A DNA stretch of 64,000 nt from Nocardioides sp. URHA0032 (GCF_000620645.1 NZ_JIAV01000020.1:1-64000); one strand, 5' to 3'. Shown: positions 50,212 to 60,123, counted from the stretch's first letter. A program made the numbers and translations. The notes: generated by a model from the letters alone, not told the origin.

Positions 50212-51231
50212 TCAGACCCGGCACTGCGGCCGGCGCCACGCCCGCAGGTCCGAGACGTCGAGCCGCAGCAGCTGCGGCACGACCGGCCGCCCGCCCAGGT
50301 CCTGGTAGTGCCGCGTCCCCGCCTCGCTGACCACCCACAGCGAGCGGCTTCCGACCAGGTCCATCCCCTCCGCGCCCGGCACGAACGCCCTCCGGCGGGT
50401 GCCCTCCGGTCCGCCGAGGACTCCGCAGCGGGTGACCGACTGCGCGAACCACGCACCCGCCGGCTGCCCGGCCAGCGCCGCCCACACCCCGCCCTGCGTC
50501 GAGCGTGGTGCGTCGGTGTGCCCCGACGACATCTCCGGCGTGATGTCCAGGACCCCGGACGCCACGATCTCGTCGGTGTCGAACCAGTCGACCTGCGCCG
50601 GTCTCGTCGGGTACCACCGGCCGATCCCCAGCCGGCCGCGGTCGTCGGTCAGCGAGAACGACCCGCGCAGCGGCGGCCCCAGCGCCCACACGTGCTCCAC
50701 GTCGAGGGTCTCCGGGTCGATCAGCCAGAGCCTGCTGGTCTCGACGAGCCACAGTCCGTGGCTGTCGCGCACCAGTCCGCCGCCGTGCCGGCACGTCAGC
50801 GGGTCCCGGTCACCGACCTGGCCGGCGACGGGGTCGAGGCGGTCCAGCAGCTCGCCGGTGCGGACGTCGTACCGCTCGACCAGGCAGTACCGCTCGTGCA
50901 GCGGTGCGTTGCCGTCGAAGCCGCTGACGAAGGCGGACCGGCCCGCCACCGCCACGCCCTGCGGGACGAAGCCGTGCCCGGTGCGCAGCCACACGCCCGC
51001 ACAGACCGCGTGGTCGTTCGGGAACCGGTCCAGCTCGTCCTTCTCCAGGTACGTCGGGGGAGTGCCCCGGACATCGTCGAACGTGATCGGCCCGCACCCG
51101 CTCCGGCGGTCCGGCCCTGGACCGGGGTCGGCCGAGGTGCAGCCCGCGACCAGCACGAGTGCGGCCAGCACCCACCCGATAGTTTGGGCGCATGCCAGTC
51201 GACCAGTCCCTCGTCGGCCGGGTCTTCCCAC
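50212..51231 (-). CDS. putative lipoprotein with beta-propeller-like body
   Basis: Up to 339 residues. The signal reads VLAALVLVAGC, a good lipobox. The listed start (51231) overlaps hadA by 40 bp; a GTG 20 codons inside (51171) would leave a short n-region and no overlap. The body shows repeated strand-turn units (YDVRTGELLDRLDPV, GLWLVETSRLWLIDPETLDVEHVWALGPPLRGSFSLTDDRGRLGIG) typical of a propeller. Possibly an extracellular recognition protein. No family or partner is recognised. Confidence 0.65.
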   Translation of the reverse strand: MGRPGRRGTGRLACAQTIGWVLAALVLVAGCTSADPGPGPDRRSGCGPITFDDVRGTPPTYLEKDELDRFPNDHAVCAGVWLRTGHGFVPQGVAVAGRSAFVSGFDGNAPLHERYCLVERYDVRTGELLDRLDPVAGQVGDRDPLTCRHGGGLVRDSHGLWLVETSRLWLIDPETLDVEHVWALGPPLRGSFSLTDDRGRLGIGRWYPTRPAQVDWFDTDEIVASGVLDITPEMSSGHTDAPRSTQGGVWAALAGQPAGAWFAQSVTRCGVLGGPEGTRRRAFVPGAEGMDLVGSRSLWVVSEAGTRHYQDLGGRPVVPQLLRLDVSDLRAWRRPQCRV

Positions 51232-51590
51232 CCACCCGACCCTATGCGGTGACCGCGGAGCACATCGGCAGCTTCGTGGCCGCGATCGGCGGCGCGTACG
51301 ACGGCGGCGCGGCGCCCGCGACGTACCCCATCGTGCTGGCCTTCGACGCGATGAACGCCTTCCTCGAGGCCGAGTCGATCGACCTGTTCCGGATCGTGCA
51401 CGGCGACCAGAAGTTCGCCTACGAGCGGCCGGTCGTCCCCGGTGACGTCCTCACCGCGACGCTCACGGTCGCGAGCCTGCGCCAGATCGCGGGCAACGAC
51501 ATCATCGGCACGACCAGCGAGATCACCGACTCCTCCGGCGCCCTGGTCTGCTCGACCAGCGCGACGCTCGTGCACCGGGGCGCGGCATGA
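51192..51590 (+). CDS. MaoC-type dehydratase, HadA-like subunit
   Basis: 132 residues. Hotdog protein without the catalytic Asp-His pair: VTAEHIGSFVAAIGG, FRIVHGDQKFAYERPVVPGDVLTATLTV. In mycobacteria the equivalent HadA pairs with a catalytic HadB to dehydrate beta-hydroxyacyl chains in fatty-acid elongation; the same rpmG-hadA-hadB-secE order is found there. It overlaps hadB by 4 bp (ATGA). In this host, which need not make mycolic acids, the role is not clear. Confidence 0.85.
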   Translation: MPVDQSLVGRVFPPTRPYAVTAEHIGSFVAAIGGAYDGGAAPATYPIVLAFDAMNAFLEAESIDLFRIVHGDQKFAYERPVVPGDVLTATLTVASLRQIAGNDIIGTTSEITDSSGALVCSTSATLVHRGAA

Positions 51591-51973
51591 CGCTCGAGCC
51601 GCAGGCCTACACGATCACGCGCGCCGACCTGGTGGCGTACGCCGAGGCCAGCGGCGACCACAACCCGATCCACCAGGACGACGCGGTCGCCGAGAGCGTC
51701 GGGCTGCCGGGCGTGATCGCGCACGGGATGTACACGATGGCGCTGGCCGCCCGGGCGGTGTCCACCTGGTTCCCGGGGTGCGAGGTGGCCAGCCTGGGCT
51801 GCAAGTTCACCAACCCGGTGGTCGTACCGGCCGAGGGCGGTGTCGACATCGAGGTCGCGGGCGAGGCGTCCGAGGAGGACGGCCTGACGACCGTGCGGCT
51901 GACGGTCACCTGCGAGGGCCAGAAGGTGCTCGGCATGCCGAAGGCGGTCGTGCGTGCCCCCGCCCATGACTGA
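51587..51973 (+). CDS. MaoC-type dehydratase, HadB-like catalytic subunit
   Basis: 128 residues from the ATG at 51587. Hydratase-2 motif: ASGDHNPIHQDDAVAESVGLPGVIAHGMYTMAL, with Asp-His of the catalytic dyad (Asp in DHNPIH and His). It forms a heterodimer with the non-catalytic partner just upstream. Expected to interconvert beta-hydroxyacyl and enoyl thioesters. The murB start (51966) lies inside its last codons. Confidence 0.88.
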   Translation: MTLEPQAYTITRADLVAYAEASGDHNPIHQDDAVAESVGLPGVIAHGMYTMALAARAVSTWFPGCEVASLGCKFTNPVVVPAEGGVDIEVAGEASEEDGLTTVRLTVTCEGQKVLGMPKAVVRAPAHD

Positions 51974-52991
51974 GCTGCTCGCCGACCACACCACCCTGCG
52001 GCTCGGCGGCCCGGCCGCGCGCTGGGTGCGCGCGACGACGGAGGCCGAGCTGACCGCCGCGGTGTCGGAGGCGGACGCGGCCGGCCACCCGGTGCTGGTG
52101 CTCGGCGGCGGCAGCAACCTGGTCGTCGCCGACGAGGGGTTCCCCGGCACGGTCGTCGAGGTCGCCACCAGCGGCATCAGCCCGGACGTCGAGGACGGGG
52201 TGAGCTGCGGCGGGGTGCTGGTCACCGTCGCCGCCGGTGAGAGCTGGGACGACCTGGTCGCGCTCGCGGTCGGGAAGGAGTGGGCCGGCATCGAGGCGCT
52301 CTCCGGCATCCCGGGCCGGGTCGGCGCGACGCCGATCCAGAACGTCGGCGCCTACGGCCAGGAGGTCAGCCAGACCATCGCGTCGGTACGGGTCTGGGAC
52401 CGCCGGTTGCGCGGCGTCCGCACGTTCGCCAACGCCGACTGCGGCTTCGGCTACCGCACGTCCCGCTTCAAGGCGGACCCGGGCCGGCACGTCGTGCTGT
52501 CGGTGACGTTCCAGCTCCGGCAGGGCTCGCTCGGCGGACCGGTGGCGTACGCGGAGCTCGCCCGCACGCTCGGGGTCGAGCCGGGGGAGCGGGCCGCGCT
52601 CGCCGACGTACGCCGCGCGGTGCTCGCGCTGCGTGGTGGCAAGGGCATGGTGCTCGACCCGGCCGACCACGACACGTGGAGCGCGGGGTCGTTCTTCACC
52701 AACCCGGTCGTCCCCGCGGACGCCGTGCCCGACGGTGCGCCCGCGTGGCCGCAGCCCGACGGCCTCGTGAAGACCAGCGCCGCCTGGCTGATCGAGCACG
52801 CCGGCTTCGCCAAGGGGCACGGCAACGGCCGGGTCGCGCTCTCCGGCAAGCACACGCTCGCGCTCACCAACCGCGGTGGTGCGTCCACCGCGGACCTCCT
52901 GGCGCTCGCGCTCGAGGTGCGCGACGGCGTGGAGCTGCGGTTCGGCATCCGGCTCGTCAACGAGCCGGTGCTGGTCGGCTGCTCGCTCTAG
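51966..52991 (+). CDS. murB: UDP-N-acetylenolpyruvoylglucosamine reductase
   Basis: 341 residues from the ATG at 51966, overlapping the end of hadB by 8 bp. FAD-binding LVLGGGSNLVVADEGFPG, then LSGIPGRVGATPIQNVGAYGQEV; the catalytic Ser in AGSFFTNPVVP and the late Glu in RLVNEPVLVG. Reduces the enolpyruvyl group in UDP-MurNAc synthesis with NADPH. Type I-like order and length. Part of the coupled hadA-hadB-murB string. Confidence 0.96.
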   Translation: MTELLADHTTLRLGGPAARWVRATTEAELTAAVSEADAAGHPVLVLGGGSNLVVADEGFPGTVVEVATSGISPDVEDGVSCGGVLVTVAAGESWDDLVALAVGKEWAGIEALSGIPGRVGATPIQNVGAYGQEVSQTIASVRVWDRRLRGVRTFANADCGFGYRTSRFKADPGRHVVLSVTFQLRQGSLGGPVAYAELARTLGVEPGERAALADVRRAVLALRGGKGMVLDPADHDTWSAGSFFTNPVVPADAVPDGAPAWPQPDGLVKTSAAWLIEHAGFAKGHGNGRVALSGKHTLALTNRGGASTADLLALALEVRDGVELRFGIRLVNEPVLVGCSL

Positions 52992-53518
52992 CTGTTGCTG
53001 TTGACCGTGCCGTGGATCGTCGTGGTGTCCGACGACGCCACGGCCAGCGCGATGAGACCGACGATCGCGACGATGCCGACGACGAGCAGGATCGTGCCGA
53101 TGATGCCCATGATCTTCCCGGCCGAGGCGGATCCGCGGCCGCCGTACACCGCCGGGTTGGCGTCGATCTCGCGGACCGCCTTGGCCCCGGTCGCCCAGGC
53201 GAACGGCGAGAGGACCAGCGTGATGCCGCCGCAGGTGGCGATGCCGGCCAGCCCGATGATGCCCAGCACCATCGCGGTGTTCGCCGACGGGTGCGCGGGA
53301 GCCGGCGGCGCGTAGTTGTACGGCGCCCGCGCGTACTGCGGCTGTCCGTACGGCTGCTGGTAGGGCTGCTGGTACGGCTGGCCGTACGGCGGCTGCTGTG
53401 GCTGCTGGGGGTAGGGCTGCTGCGGCTGGCCCTCGGGGTAGTACGGGTTCTGCGGCGGCGGCGGGGGCTGCTGCGGCTGCTCGTACGGGTTCGGGCCCGG
53501 AGGCTCGTGCTCGGTCAT
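52988..53518 (-). CDS. membrane protein with Pro/Gln/Tyr-rich N-terminus (DUF4190-type)
   Basis: 176 residues. Residues 1-75 are a low-complexity tail of Pro, Gln, Tyr and Gly repeats (QPYQQPYQQPYGQPQY), followed by two transmembrane segments: MVLGIIGLAGIATCGGITLVLSPFAWATGAKAV and KIMGIIGTILLVVGIVAIVGLIALAV. The first hairpin with GGITLVLSPFAW is the DUF4190 pattern. Function is unknown. The disordered tail may bind partners. Convergent with murB by 4 bp. Confidence 0.8.
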   Translation of the reverse strand: MTEHEPPGPNPYEQPQQPPPPPQNPYYPEGQPQQPYPQQPQQPPYGQPYQQPYQQPYGQPQYARAPYNYAPPAPAHPSANTAMVLGIIGLAGIATCGGITLVLSPFAWATGAKAVREIDANPAVYGGRGSASAGKIMGIIGTILLVVGIVAIVGLIALAVASSDTTTIHGTVNSNS

Positions 53519-53537
53519 GGGTGCATCCTCCCAGTCC

Positions 53538-54596
53538 CTACCGGTTTTGGCGGGAGCCCACCCACCCCTCGATGTCGCCGAGGATCTCGGACTTCACGTC
53601 GTCCGGTGCCCGGGACGCCCGCACCGACATCCGCGCCAGCTCGGCGAGCTGGCTGTCGGTCAGTCCGTGTGCGGCGCGCATGGTGGCGTACTGACCGGCG
53701 AGGCGGGACCCGAACAGCAGCGGGTCGTCGGCCCCGAGCGCGACCGTGGCGCCGGCCGCCAGCAGGGTCGGGAGCGGCACCGACGTGAGGTCGGAGTAGA
53801 CCCCGAGCGCGACGTTCGAGACCGGGCAGACCTCCAGGACCACGCCCGCCTCCACGATCCGGTCGAGAAGCGCCGGGTCCTCGGCCGCCCGGACACCGTG
53901 CCCGAGCCGCTGCGCGTGCAGCTCGTCGAGGCACAGCCGGATGTGCTCCGGCCCGCGCAGCTCGCCGCCGTGCGGCGCCAGCAGCAGACCGCCACGCTCG
54001 GCGATCCGGAACGCCGGCGCGAAGTCGCCCGTGCGCCCGCGCCGCTCGTCGTTCGAGAGGCCGAACCCGACCACGCCGCGCCCGCCGTACTGCACGGCGA
54101 GCCGGGCGAGGGTGCGCGCGTCCAGCGGGTGCCGGGTGCGGTTCGCCGCGACGACGACCGCCATCCCCAGGCCGGTGGTGGCCGAGGCGTCGCGGACCGC
54201 GTCGAGGACCAGGTCGGTGAACGCCGTGATCCCGCCGAAGCGCGCGCCGTACCCGCTGGGGTCGACCTGGATCTCCAGCCAGCGGCCGCCGTCGCGGACG
54301 TCGTCCTCGGCCGCCTCCAGCACCAGCCGGCGGACGTCGGCCTCGGTGCGCAGCACGGACCGAGCGACGTCGTAGAGCCGCTGGAAGCGGAACCAGCCCT
54401 TCTCGTCGGCCGCCGACAGCTTGGGCGGCCAGTCCTCGACGAGCTGGTCCGGCAGCGCGATGCCGTCCCGGGCGGCGAGCTCGAGCAGTGTCGAGTGCCG
54501 CATCGACCCCGTGAAGTGCAGGTGCAGGTGTGCCTTCGGGAGGTCGTGGAGGTCCCGGCTCTCGCTGCGCTCGCTGCTCGACCAGCGATGCGTCAA
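53538..54596 (-). CDS. add: adenosine deaminase
   Basis: 352 residues. Metal motif [10 protein letters not shown] near the start, [56 protein letters not shown] and [16 protein letters not shown] (metal Asp-Asp-Pro). This is the complete adenosine/adenine deaminase zinc site set, which converts adenosine to inosine. The substrate could also be a related aminopurine. It overlaps the aminotransferase gene by 4 bp and is the second gene of that transcript. Confidence 0.9.
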   Translation of the reverse strand: MTHRWSSSERSESRDLHDLPKAHLHLHFTGSMRHSTLLELAARDGIALPDQLVEDWPPKLSAADEKGWFRFQRLYDVARSVLRTEADVRRLVLEAAEDDVRDGGRWLEIQVDPSGYGARFGGITAFTDLVLDAVRDASATTGLGMAVVVAANRTRHPLDARTLARLAVQYGGRGVVGFGLSNDERRGRTGDFAPAFRIAERGGLLLAPHGGELRGPEHIRLCLDELHAQRLGHGVRAAEDPALLDRIVEAGVVLEVCPVSNVALGVYSDLTSVPLPTLLAAGATVALGADDPLLFGSRLAGQYATMRAAHGLTDSQLAELARMSVRASRAPDDVKSEILGDIEGWVGSRQNR

Positions 54597-55810
54597 GAGA
54601 AGAGCTTCTGGAGGCGGGTCACGCCCTCGACCAGGTCGTCGTCACCCAGGGCGTAGGACAGCCGCAGGTAGCCGGGGGAGCCGAACGCCTCGCCCGGCAC
54701 GACCGCCACCTCGGCCTGGTCGAGGATGTACTCGGAGAGCTCGGCGGACGTCTGGATCAGGCGGCCGTCGTACTCCCTGCCGAGCAGTCCCTTGACCGAG
54801 GGGTAGGCGTAGAACGCGCCGAGCGGCATCGGGCAGAGGACGCCGTCGATCTCGTTCAGCATCGCGACGATGGTCTTGCGCCGCCGGTCGAACGCCGACT
54901 TCATCTCCTCGACCGCGCTGAGGTCACCCTCCAGGGCGGCGAGCGCGGCGCGCTGGGCGACGTTGGCGACGTTGGACGTGGCGTGCGACTGCAGGTTGGT
55001 GGCGGCCTTGACCAGGTCGGCCGGCCCGATCATCCAGCCGACCCGCCAGCCGGTCATCGCGTAGGTCTTGGCGACCCCGTTGACGATCACGGTGTGGTCG
55101 GCGAGCGCGGGGCAGAGGACCGGGAGCGAGCCGGTGTCCGCGCCGTCGTAGACCAGGTGCTCGTAGATCTCGTCGGTCAGCACCCAGAGCTCGTGCTCCT
55201 CGACCCAGGCGCCGATCTCGCGGATCTCGTCCGAGCTGTAGACGGCGCCGGTGGGGTTCGACGGCGAGACGAACAGCAGCACCTTGGTGCGGTCGGTGCG
55301 CGCAGCCTCGAGCTGGGCGACGGTGACCTTGTAGTCCTGCGTCTCGTCGGCGAGCACCTCGACCGGCGTACCGCCGGCGAGCCGGATCGCCTCCGGATAG
55401 GTCGTCCAGTACGGCGCCGGCACGATGACCTCGTCACCCGGGTCGAGCATGGTGGCGAACGCCGCGTAGATCGCCTGCTTCCCACCGTTGGTCACCAGCA
55501 CCTGGCTCGGCTCGACCTCCAGGCCGCTGTCCCGCAGCGTCTTGGCGGCGATCGCCTTCTTGAGCTCGGGGAGCCCTCCGGCCGGGGTGTAGCGGTGGTT
55601 CTTCGGGTCACGGGCGGCCTCGACCGCCGCCTCGACGACGTAGCCGGGCGTCGGGAAGTCCGGCTCGCCGGCACCGAAGCCGATCACCGGTCGGCCCTCC
55701 GCCTTGAGCGCCTTCGCCTTCGCATCCACCTTGAGCGTCGCGGACTCGGCGATGGCGCCGATCCGGCGGGAGACGCGACGGGAGCGAGGAGAGGTCTCGG
55801 GCGAGGTCAT
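54593..55810 (-). CDS. aspC: class I pyridoxal-phosphate aminotransferase (aspartate aminotransferase type)
   Basis: 405 residues. Signature [84 protein letters not shown], and the PLP Lys in [17 protein letters not shown]. The residues are those of the 1-gamma bacterial aspartate/prephenate aminotransferase. Acts in the cytoplasm with 2-oxoglutarate. Starts the transcript that continues with adenosine deaminase. The actinobacterial location before tRNA-Trp is conserved. Confidence 0.92.
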   Translation of the reverse strand: MTSPETSPRSRRVSRRIGAIAESATLKVDAKAKALKAEGRPVIGFGAGEPDFPTPGYVVEAAVEAARDPKNHRYTPAGGLPELKKAIAAKTLRDSGLEVEPSQVLVTNGGKQAIYAAFATMLDPGDEVIVPAPYWTTYPEAIRLAGGTPVEVLADETQDYKVTVAQLEAARTDRTKVLLFVSPSNPTGAVYSSDEIREIGAWVEEHELWVLTDEIYEHLVYDGADTGSLPVLCPALADHTVIVNGVAKTYAMTGWRVGWMIGPADLVKAATNLQSHATSNVANVAQRAALAALEGDLSAVEEMKSAFDRRRKTIVAMLNEIDGVLCPMPLGAFYAYPSVKGLLGREYDGRLIQTSAELSEYILDQAEVAVVPGEAFGSPGYLRLSYALGDDDLVEGVTRLQKLFS

Positions 55811-55853
55811 GGCTCCATCGTAGGGCGGGGACTCGGGCGGGCCGCCAGCCGGT

Positions 55854-55884
55854 TTGGACTCCGCATCACCTCACCCCGTAGACT
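55854..55884 (+). promoter_or_regulatory. candidate promoter of the tRNA-Trp/secE/nusG region
   Basis: TTGGAC at 55854-55859 and TAGACT at 55879-55884, spacing 19 bp (longer than ideal), about 70 bp before the tRNA. It sits just upstream of the aminotransferase start in the divergent gap. Confidence 0.4.
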
Positions 55885-55951
55885 CCACGTTCGGTGGATT
55901 CCCACAGGATCAGTCGTGCCCGCAGGCCGGGTGATCGGGGCCTACCGGCGA

Positions 55952-56024
55952 AGGGCACTAGCTCAACTGGCAGAGCATCGGTCTCCAAAACCGAAGGTTG
56001 GGGGTTCAAGTCCCTCGTGCCCTG
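55952..56024 (+). tRNA. tRNA-Trp (anticodon CCA)
   Basis: AGGGCAC acceptor pairs with GTGCCCT, the anticodon arm TCGGT/ACCGA encloses CTCCAAA giving CCA, and G is the discriminator. 73 nt. It lies directly before secE, the canonical actinobacterial trpT position. Confidence 0.96.
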
Positions 56025-56069
56025 CAAGGACGAACACAGTCGGTTCGACGACGAGGAGAGGTGAAGGAC

Positions 56070-56306
56070 GTGCCGGACAGCAAGGCGGTCCGTGGTCCGC
56101 GCGGAGGGAGCACCCAGAAGCGCACCAGCCTCCCGGTGTTCTACCGGCAGGTGGTCGCGGAGCTCCGGAAGGTCGTCTACCCGACGCAGGAGCAGCTGGT
56201 CACGTACTTCATCGTGGTCATGGTGTTCGTCGTCTTCATGATGGTGCTCGTGTCCCTGCTCGACCTGGGCTTCGGCAAGCTCACGTTCGCCGTCTTCAGC
56301 GGCTAG
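56070..56306 (+). CDS. secE: preprotein translocase subunit SecE
   Basis: 78 residues from the GTG at 56070, with GAGGTGA upstream; GTG at 56061 is an alternative three codons earlier. The conserved amphipathic helix and transmembrane segment: [48 protein letters not shown]. One transmembrane helix, the short form usual in actinobacteria. Part of SecYEG. Followed by nusG with a 52-bp gap. Confidence 0.95.
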   Translation: MPDSKAVRGPRGGSTQKRTSLPVFYRQVVAELRKVVYPTQEQLVTYFIVVMVFVVFMMVLVSLLDLGFGKLTFAVFSG

Positions 56307-56358
56307 CCGGACCGAGCCCACCCCCGATTCCTTGCCCGATTCTTTGATGGAGCAGTAC

Positions 56359-57252
56359 GTGTCTGAGCAGGAGAACGACTCGGTGCAGTCCGAGGAGACG
56401 ACCCCCGAGGTCGAGCCGTCCCTCGAGGACCAGTACGGCGAGCCGAACGACGGGCCCGAGGTCGAGGACGACCCGCGCCTGGACGCCGAGGTCACCGACG
56501 AGGACAGCGACGCGGCCATGGGCCTCGACGACACCGAGGACGGCGGCGCGAGCAGCCGGGGGATGTCCGGGGCCGAGGGCGACGAGGAGCCCACCGCCGC
56601 CGAGGACGGTGACGAGCCCGACGAGAACGACCCGCTCGAGGCCTTCCGGCGCGAGCTCTGGGCGAAGCCGGGCGACTGGTTCGTCGTCCACACCTACTCC
56701 GGCATGGAGAACAGGGTGAAGTCGAACCTCGAGAACCGCATCATCTCCCTCAACATGGAGGACTACATCCACGAGATCGTGGTCCCCACCGAGGAGGTCG
56801 CCGAGATCAAGAACGGCCAGCGCAAGATGGTCAAGCGCACCGTTCTCCCGGGCTACGTCCTGGTCCGCATGGACCTCACCGACGAGTCCTGGGCGGCCGT
56901 CCGCCACACCCCGTCGGTGACGGGCTTCGTCGGCCACAGCCACCAGCCGGTCCCGCTGTCGATGTCCGAGGTCGAGAACATGCTCGCCCCCGCCGTCGTC
57001 GCGCGCGCGGAGGCGGAGGCAGTCGCTGCCGGTGCCCCGTCCGGGTCCGGTGGCGGCGCCGCGAAGAAGCCGATCGAGGTCGCCGACTTCGACGTGTCCG
57101 ACTCGGTCATGGTGGTCGACGGCCCGTTCGCCACGCTGCACGCCACGATCACCGAGATCAACGCGGAGTCCCAGCGGGTCAAGGCGCTCGTCGAGATCTT
57201 CGGCCGCGAGACCCCGGTCGAGCTCAGCTTCAGCCAGATCCAGAAGGTCTGA
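56359..57252 (+). CDS. nusG: transcription termination/antitermination protein NusG
   Basis: 297 residues from the GTG at 56359 (GGAG 6 bases upstream). The first about 105 residues are an acidic, disordered extension (Glu/Asp/Ser-rich: [18 protein letters not shown]). The NGN domain starts at about residue 106 ([23 protein letters not shown]) and a KOW domain ends the protein ([18 protein letters not shown]). Standard NusG is about 180 residues; the extension makes this one long, as is common in this class. Links transcription and translation. Confidence 0.95.
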   Translation: MSEQENDSVQSEETTPEVEPSLEDQYGEPNDGPEVEDDPRLDAEVTDEDSDAAMGLDDTEDGGASSRGMSGAEGDEEPTAAEDGDEPDENDPLEAFRRELWAKPGDWFVVHTYSGMENRVKSNLENRIISLNMEDYIHEIVVPTEEVAEIKNGQRKMVKRTVLPGYVLVRMDLTDESWAAVRHTPSVTGFVGHSHQPVPLSMSEVENMLAPAVVARAEAEAVAAGAPSGSGGGAAKKPIEVADFDVSDSVMVVDGPFATLHATITEINAESQRVKALVEIFGRETPVELSFSQIQKV

Positions 57253-57394
57253 GGCTCCCCGAGCCCGTCCGACCGCGATTTCGGGTTCGGCCGGGATCGC
57301 AGCACAATGGTTCGGTTGCCCTCGGGCAGCAGCACGGTGGCAGAGGCGTACGACGTACTCCTCGTCATGACCACGAGACAGAAAGAGAAGCAAC

Positions 57395-57823
57395 ATGCCT
57401 CCGAAGAAGAAGATCGCCGCACTGGTCAAGGTGCAGCTCCAGGCGGGTGCCGCGACTCCCGCTCCGCCGGTCGGTACCGCCCTCGGTCCGCACGGCGTGA
57501 ACATCATGGAGTTCTGCAAGGCGTACAACGCCCAGACCGAGTCCATGCGCGGCAACGTCATCCCGGTCGAGATCACGATCTACGAGGACCGGTCCTTCAC
57601 CTTCATCACGAAGACCCCGCCGGCCGCCGAGCTGATCAAGAAGGCCGCCGGTCTCCAGAAGGGCTCCGGCGTCCCGCACAAGGAGAAGGTCGGCAAGCTG
57701 ACCAAGGACCAGGTACGCGAGATCGCCCAGACGAAGCTCCCCGACCTCAACGCCAACGACATCGACGCCGCGATGAAGATCGTCGAAGGCACTGCCCGCT
57801 CCATGGGCGTCACGACCGACTGA
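57395..57823 (+). CDS. rplK: 50S ribosomal protein L11
   Basis: 142 residues, start ATG at 57395. [41 protein letters not shown] is the L11 N-terminal domain; the C-terminal [39 protein letters not shown] binds 23S rRNA. Starts the rplK-rplA pair; an AGAAAGAGAAG purine stretch upstream acts as the ribosome site. Confidence 0.97.
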   Translation: MPPKKKIAALVKVQLQAGAATPAPPVGTALGPHGVNIMEFCKAYNAQTESMRGNVIPVEITIYEDRSFTFITKTPPAAELIKKAAGLQKGSGVPHKEKVGKLTKDQVREIAQTKLPDLNANDIDAAMKIVEGTARSMGVTTD

Positions 57824-57882
57824 CAAACGTGGAAGAGCCGCGCTGGCTCGCTGACCACATCTCCTGGAAGTAGGAACACATC

Positions 57883-58605
57883 ATGCAGCGCAGCAAGACC
57901 TATCGCGCGGCGTCGGAGCAGTTCGACAAGGACGAGCTCTACGCCCCGCTGACCGCGATCAAGATCGCGAAGACCACCAGCAAGAAGAAGTTCGACGAGA
58001 CCGTGGACGTCGTCATGCGCCTCGGCGTCGACCCGCGCAAGGCGGACCAGATGGTCCGCGGCACGGTGAACCTGCCGCACGGCACCGGCAAGACCGCTCG
58101 CGTCCTCGTGTTCGCGAACGCCGACAAGGCCGAGGCCGCTCGTGAGGCGGGCGCCGACGTCGTCGGTGGCGACGAGCTCGTCGACAAGGTCGCCGGCGGG
58201 TGGCTCGACTTCGACGCCGTCGTCGCGACCCCGGACATGATGGGCAAGGTCGGCCGCCTCGGCCGCGTGCTCGGCCCCCGCGGCCTGATGCCGAACCCGA
58301 AGACCGGCACCGTGACGCCGGACGTGGCGAAGGCCGTGTCCGACATCAAGGGCGGCAAGATCGAGTTCCGCGTCGACCGGCACGCGAACCTGCACTTCAT
58401 CATCGGCAAGGCGTCCTTCTCCGAGGTCCAGCTCGCGGAGAACTACGCCGCTGCGCTGGAGGAGGTGCTCCGTCTGAAGCCGGCCAGCTCCAAGGGCCGC
58501 TACATCAAGAAGGTCACCGTCTCCACGACGATGGGCCCCGGTGTCCAGGTCGACCCGAACCGCACCAAGAACGTCGCGGTCGAGGACGAGGCCGCCTCGG
58601 CCTGA
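57883..58605 (+). CDS. rplA: 50S ribosomal protein L1
   Basis: 240 residues, start ATG at 57883 (AGGA upstream). LFAN-like and [43 protein letters not shown] and [15 protein letters not shown] are the conserved L1 blocks. In E. coli L1 represses its own operon through a leader structure; such a structure is not obvious here. Followed by the 38-bp palindrome. Confidence 0.97.
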   Translation: MQRSKTYRAASEQFDKDELYAPLTAIKIAKTTSKKKFDETVDVVMRLGVDPRKADQMVRGTVNLPHGTGKTARVLVFANADKAEAAREAGADVVGGDELVDKVAGGWLDFDAVVATPDMMGKVGRLGRVLGPRGLMPNPKTGTVTPDVAKAVSDIKGGKIEFRVDRHANLHFIIGKASFSEVQLAENYAAALEEVLRLKPASSKGRYIKKVTVSTTMGPGVQVDPNRTKNVAVEDEAASA

Positions 58606-58920
58606 CCCCCAGCAACGCCGAGTCGGCGCAGTCTCAGCTGAGACTGCGCCGACTCGCATTTGAGACTGCGCCGACTCGGCCGTTGCGCCCGATTTGGTGC
58701 GCGGCCCGGGAGCGCCGTACTGTTCCTCCTGAAACCAGAGACCGCCGGTTGTCAGGCTGCGCCAGCAGCACGACCGAAGGTTCCGCGGAGACGCGGACGG
58801 CCAGCGCAGGTGACAGAGCAGGACCGGCACTCCGCCGGACCATCCGCCCTGAGCCTGCGCTCGGGGCGTTCGTCTTTCCTGGGGATCTCCGAGTGGCGGT
58901 CGACCACCGGAAGGAGACCC
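58606..58920. other. rplA-rplJ gap: palindrome and leader, no gene
   Basis: 315 bp. After the palindrome (58619-58678) come about 240 bp without a credible frame, ending in AGGAGA before rplJ. This should hold the rplJL promoter and the 5' leader where L10 feedback acts in other bacteria. I could not pick a convincing L10-binding fold by eye. Confidence 0.5.
58619..58678. repeat. 38-bp perfect palindrome plus a third copy of the arm, between rplA and rplJ
   Basis: 58619-58656 is a perfect palindrome of two 19-bp arms with no loop (arm core GAGTCGGCGCAGTCTCAG). A third copy of the right arm, TGAGACTGCGCCGACTCG, lies at 58661-58678. The left arm can therefore pair with either right arm. In RNA this is a strong hairpin with an alternative; it may act as terminator or attenuator after rplKA. 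No T tract follows. Confidence 0.85.
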
Positions 58921-59610
58921 ATGGCGCGGGCAGACAAGCAGGCGGCCGTCGCGGAGATCGTTGAGTCCTTCAACGACAGCGCCGGCGCCGTGCTGACCGA
59001 GTACCGCGGTCTCACCGTGAAGCAGCTGCAGGACCTGCGGCGCTCACTCGGCGAGAACGCCAACTACGCCGTGGTCAAGAACACGCTGGCCAAGATCGCC
59101 GCCACCGAGGTGGGCATCTCCGGCTTCGACGACCTGCTGACCGGCCCGACCGCCATCGCCTTCATCAACGGCGACGTCGTCGAGGCGGCCAAGGGTCTGC
59201 GTGACTTTGCCAAGGCGAACCCGTCCCTTGTCATCAAGGGCGGCGTCCTGGACGGCAAGCCCCTCGACGCGGCTGAGGTGGCCAAGCTGGCCGACCTCGA
59301 GTCCCGTGAGGTGCTCCTGGGCAAGCTGGCCGGCGCGATGCTCGCGTCGCTCAGCCAGGCCGTCTACCTGCTCAACGCCCCCCTCGCCCAGGCCGCCCGT
59401 CTCGCGGGTGCGCTGCAGGCGAAGGCCGAGCAGGACCCCTCGATCCTCGCAGGTGGTGCCGGTACGCCGGCCGCCGCCGAGGAGGCACCGGCCGCCGAGG
59501 CGACCGAGGCCCCCGCTGACGAGGCTCCCGCGGCTGAGGAGGCTCCCGCCGAGGAGACCCCCGCTGCCGAGGCCGAGACCTCCGATGAGGGCGACGCCAC
59601 CGAGGCCTGA
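58921..59610 (+). CDS. rplJ: 50S ribosomal protein L10
   Basis: 229 residues from the ATG at 58921 with AAGGAGA upstream. L10 core: [61 protein letters not shown] and [18 protein letters not shown]. The last about 55 residues are Ala/Glu/Pro-rich and disordered, longer than in E. coli (165 residues). It anchors L7/L12 dimers on the ribosome. Confidence 0.97.
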   Translation: MARADKQAAVAEIVESFNDSAGAVLTEYRGLTVKQLQDLRRSLGENANYAVVKNTLAKIAATEVGISGFDDLLTGPTAIAFINGDVVEAAKGLRDFAKANPSLVIKGGVLDGKPLDAAEVAKLADLESREVLLGKLAGAMLASLSQAVYLLNAPLAQAARLAGALQAKAEQDPSILAGGAGTPAAAEEAPAAEATEAPADEAPAAEEAPAEETPAAEAETSDEGDATEA

Positions 59611-59697
59611 GCCACCGCTCGGACCGACGTAACCAACCACCTGAAACCCGGCTCCGGCGCGACGCGCCAGGGCCACCGAATGGAAGGAACCGCCACC

Positions 59698-60093
59698 ATG
59701 GCGAAGCTCAGCACCGACGAGCTCCTCGACGCGTTCAAGGAGATGACGCTGATCGAGCTCAGCGAGTTCGTGAAGCAGTTCGAGGACACCTTCGGCGTCA
59801 CCGCCGCCGCCCCGGTCGCCGTTGCCGCGGCCCCGGCCGCGGGTGGCGCTGCTGCCGGTGGCAGCGACGAGGCCGCCGTGCAGGACGAGTTCGACGTCGT
59901 CCTCGAGGCCGCTGGTGACAAGAAGATCAACGTCATCAAGGAGGTCCGCGCGCTGACCTCCCTCGGCCTGAAGGAGGCCAAGGAGCTCGTGGAGTCGGCC
60001 CCGAAGCCGATCCTCGAGAAGGTCGCCAAGGACGCCGCGGAGAAGGCGAAGGAGGCGCTCGAGGGCGCCGGCGCCACCGTCACCCTCAAGTGA
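59698..60093 (+). CDS. rplL: 50S ribosomal protein L7/L12
   Basis: 131 residues from the ATG at 59698 (AAGGAA upstream; an earlier ATG six codons back is out of the consensus length). N-terminal helices [32 protein letters not shown], a flexible Ala-rich hinge and the C-terminal domain [66 protein letters not shown]. Recruits translation factors. A very strong hairpin follows. Confidence 0.97.
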   Translation: MAKLSTDELLDAFKEMTLIELSEFVKQFEDTFGVTAAAPVAVAAAPAAGGAAAGGSDEAAVQDEFDVVLEAAGDKKINVIKEVRALTSLGLKEAKELVESAPKPILEKVAKDAAEKAKEALEGAGATVTLK

Positions 60094-60123
60094 CCCGCGC
60101 CAGCTGATCCGCAGCTGAACCGC

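Noticed and set aside
53340..53500. CRISPR-like short repeats in the DUF4190-type gene
   Set aside because: The repeats encode the Pro/Gln/Tyr tail in frame, with no spacers.
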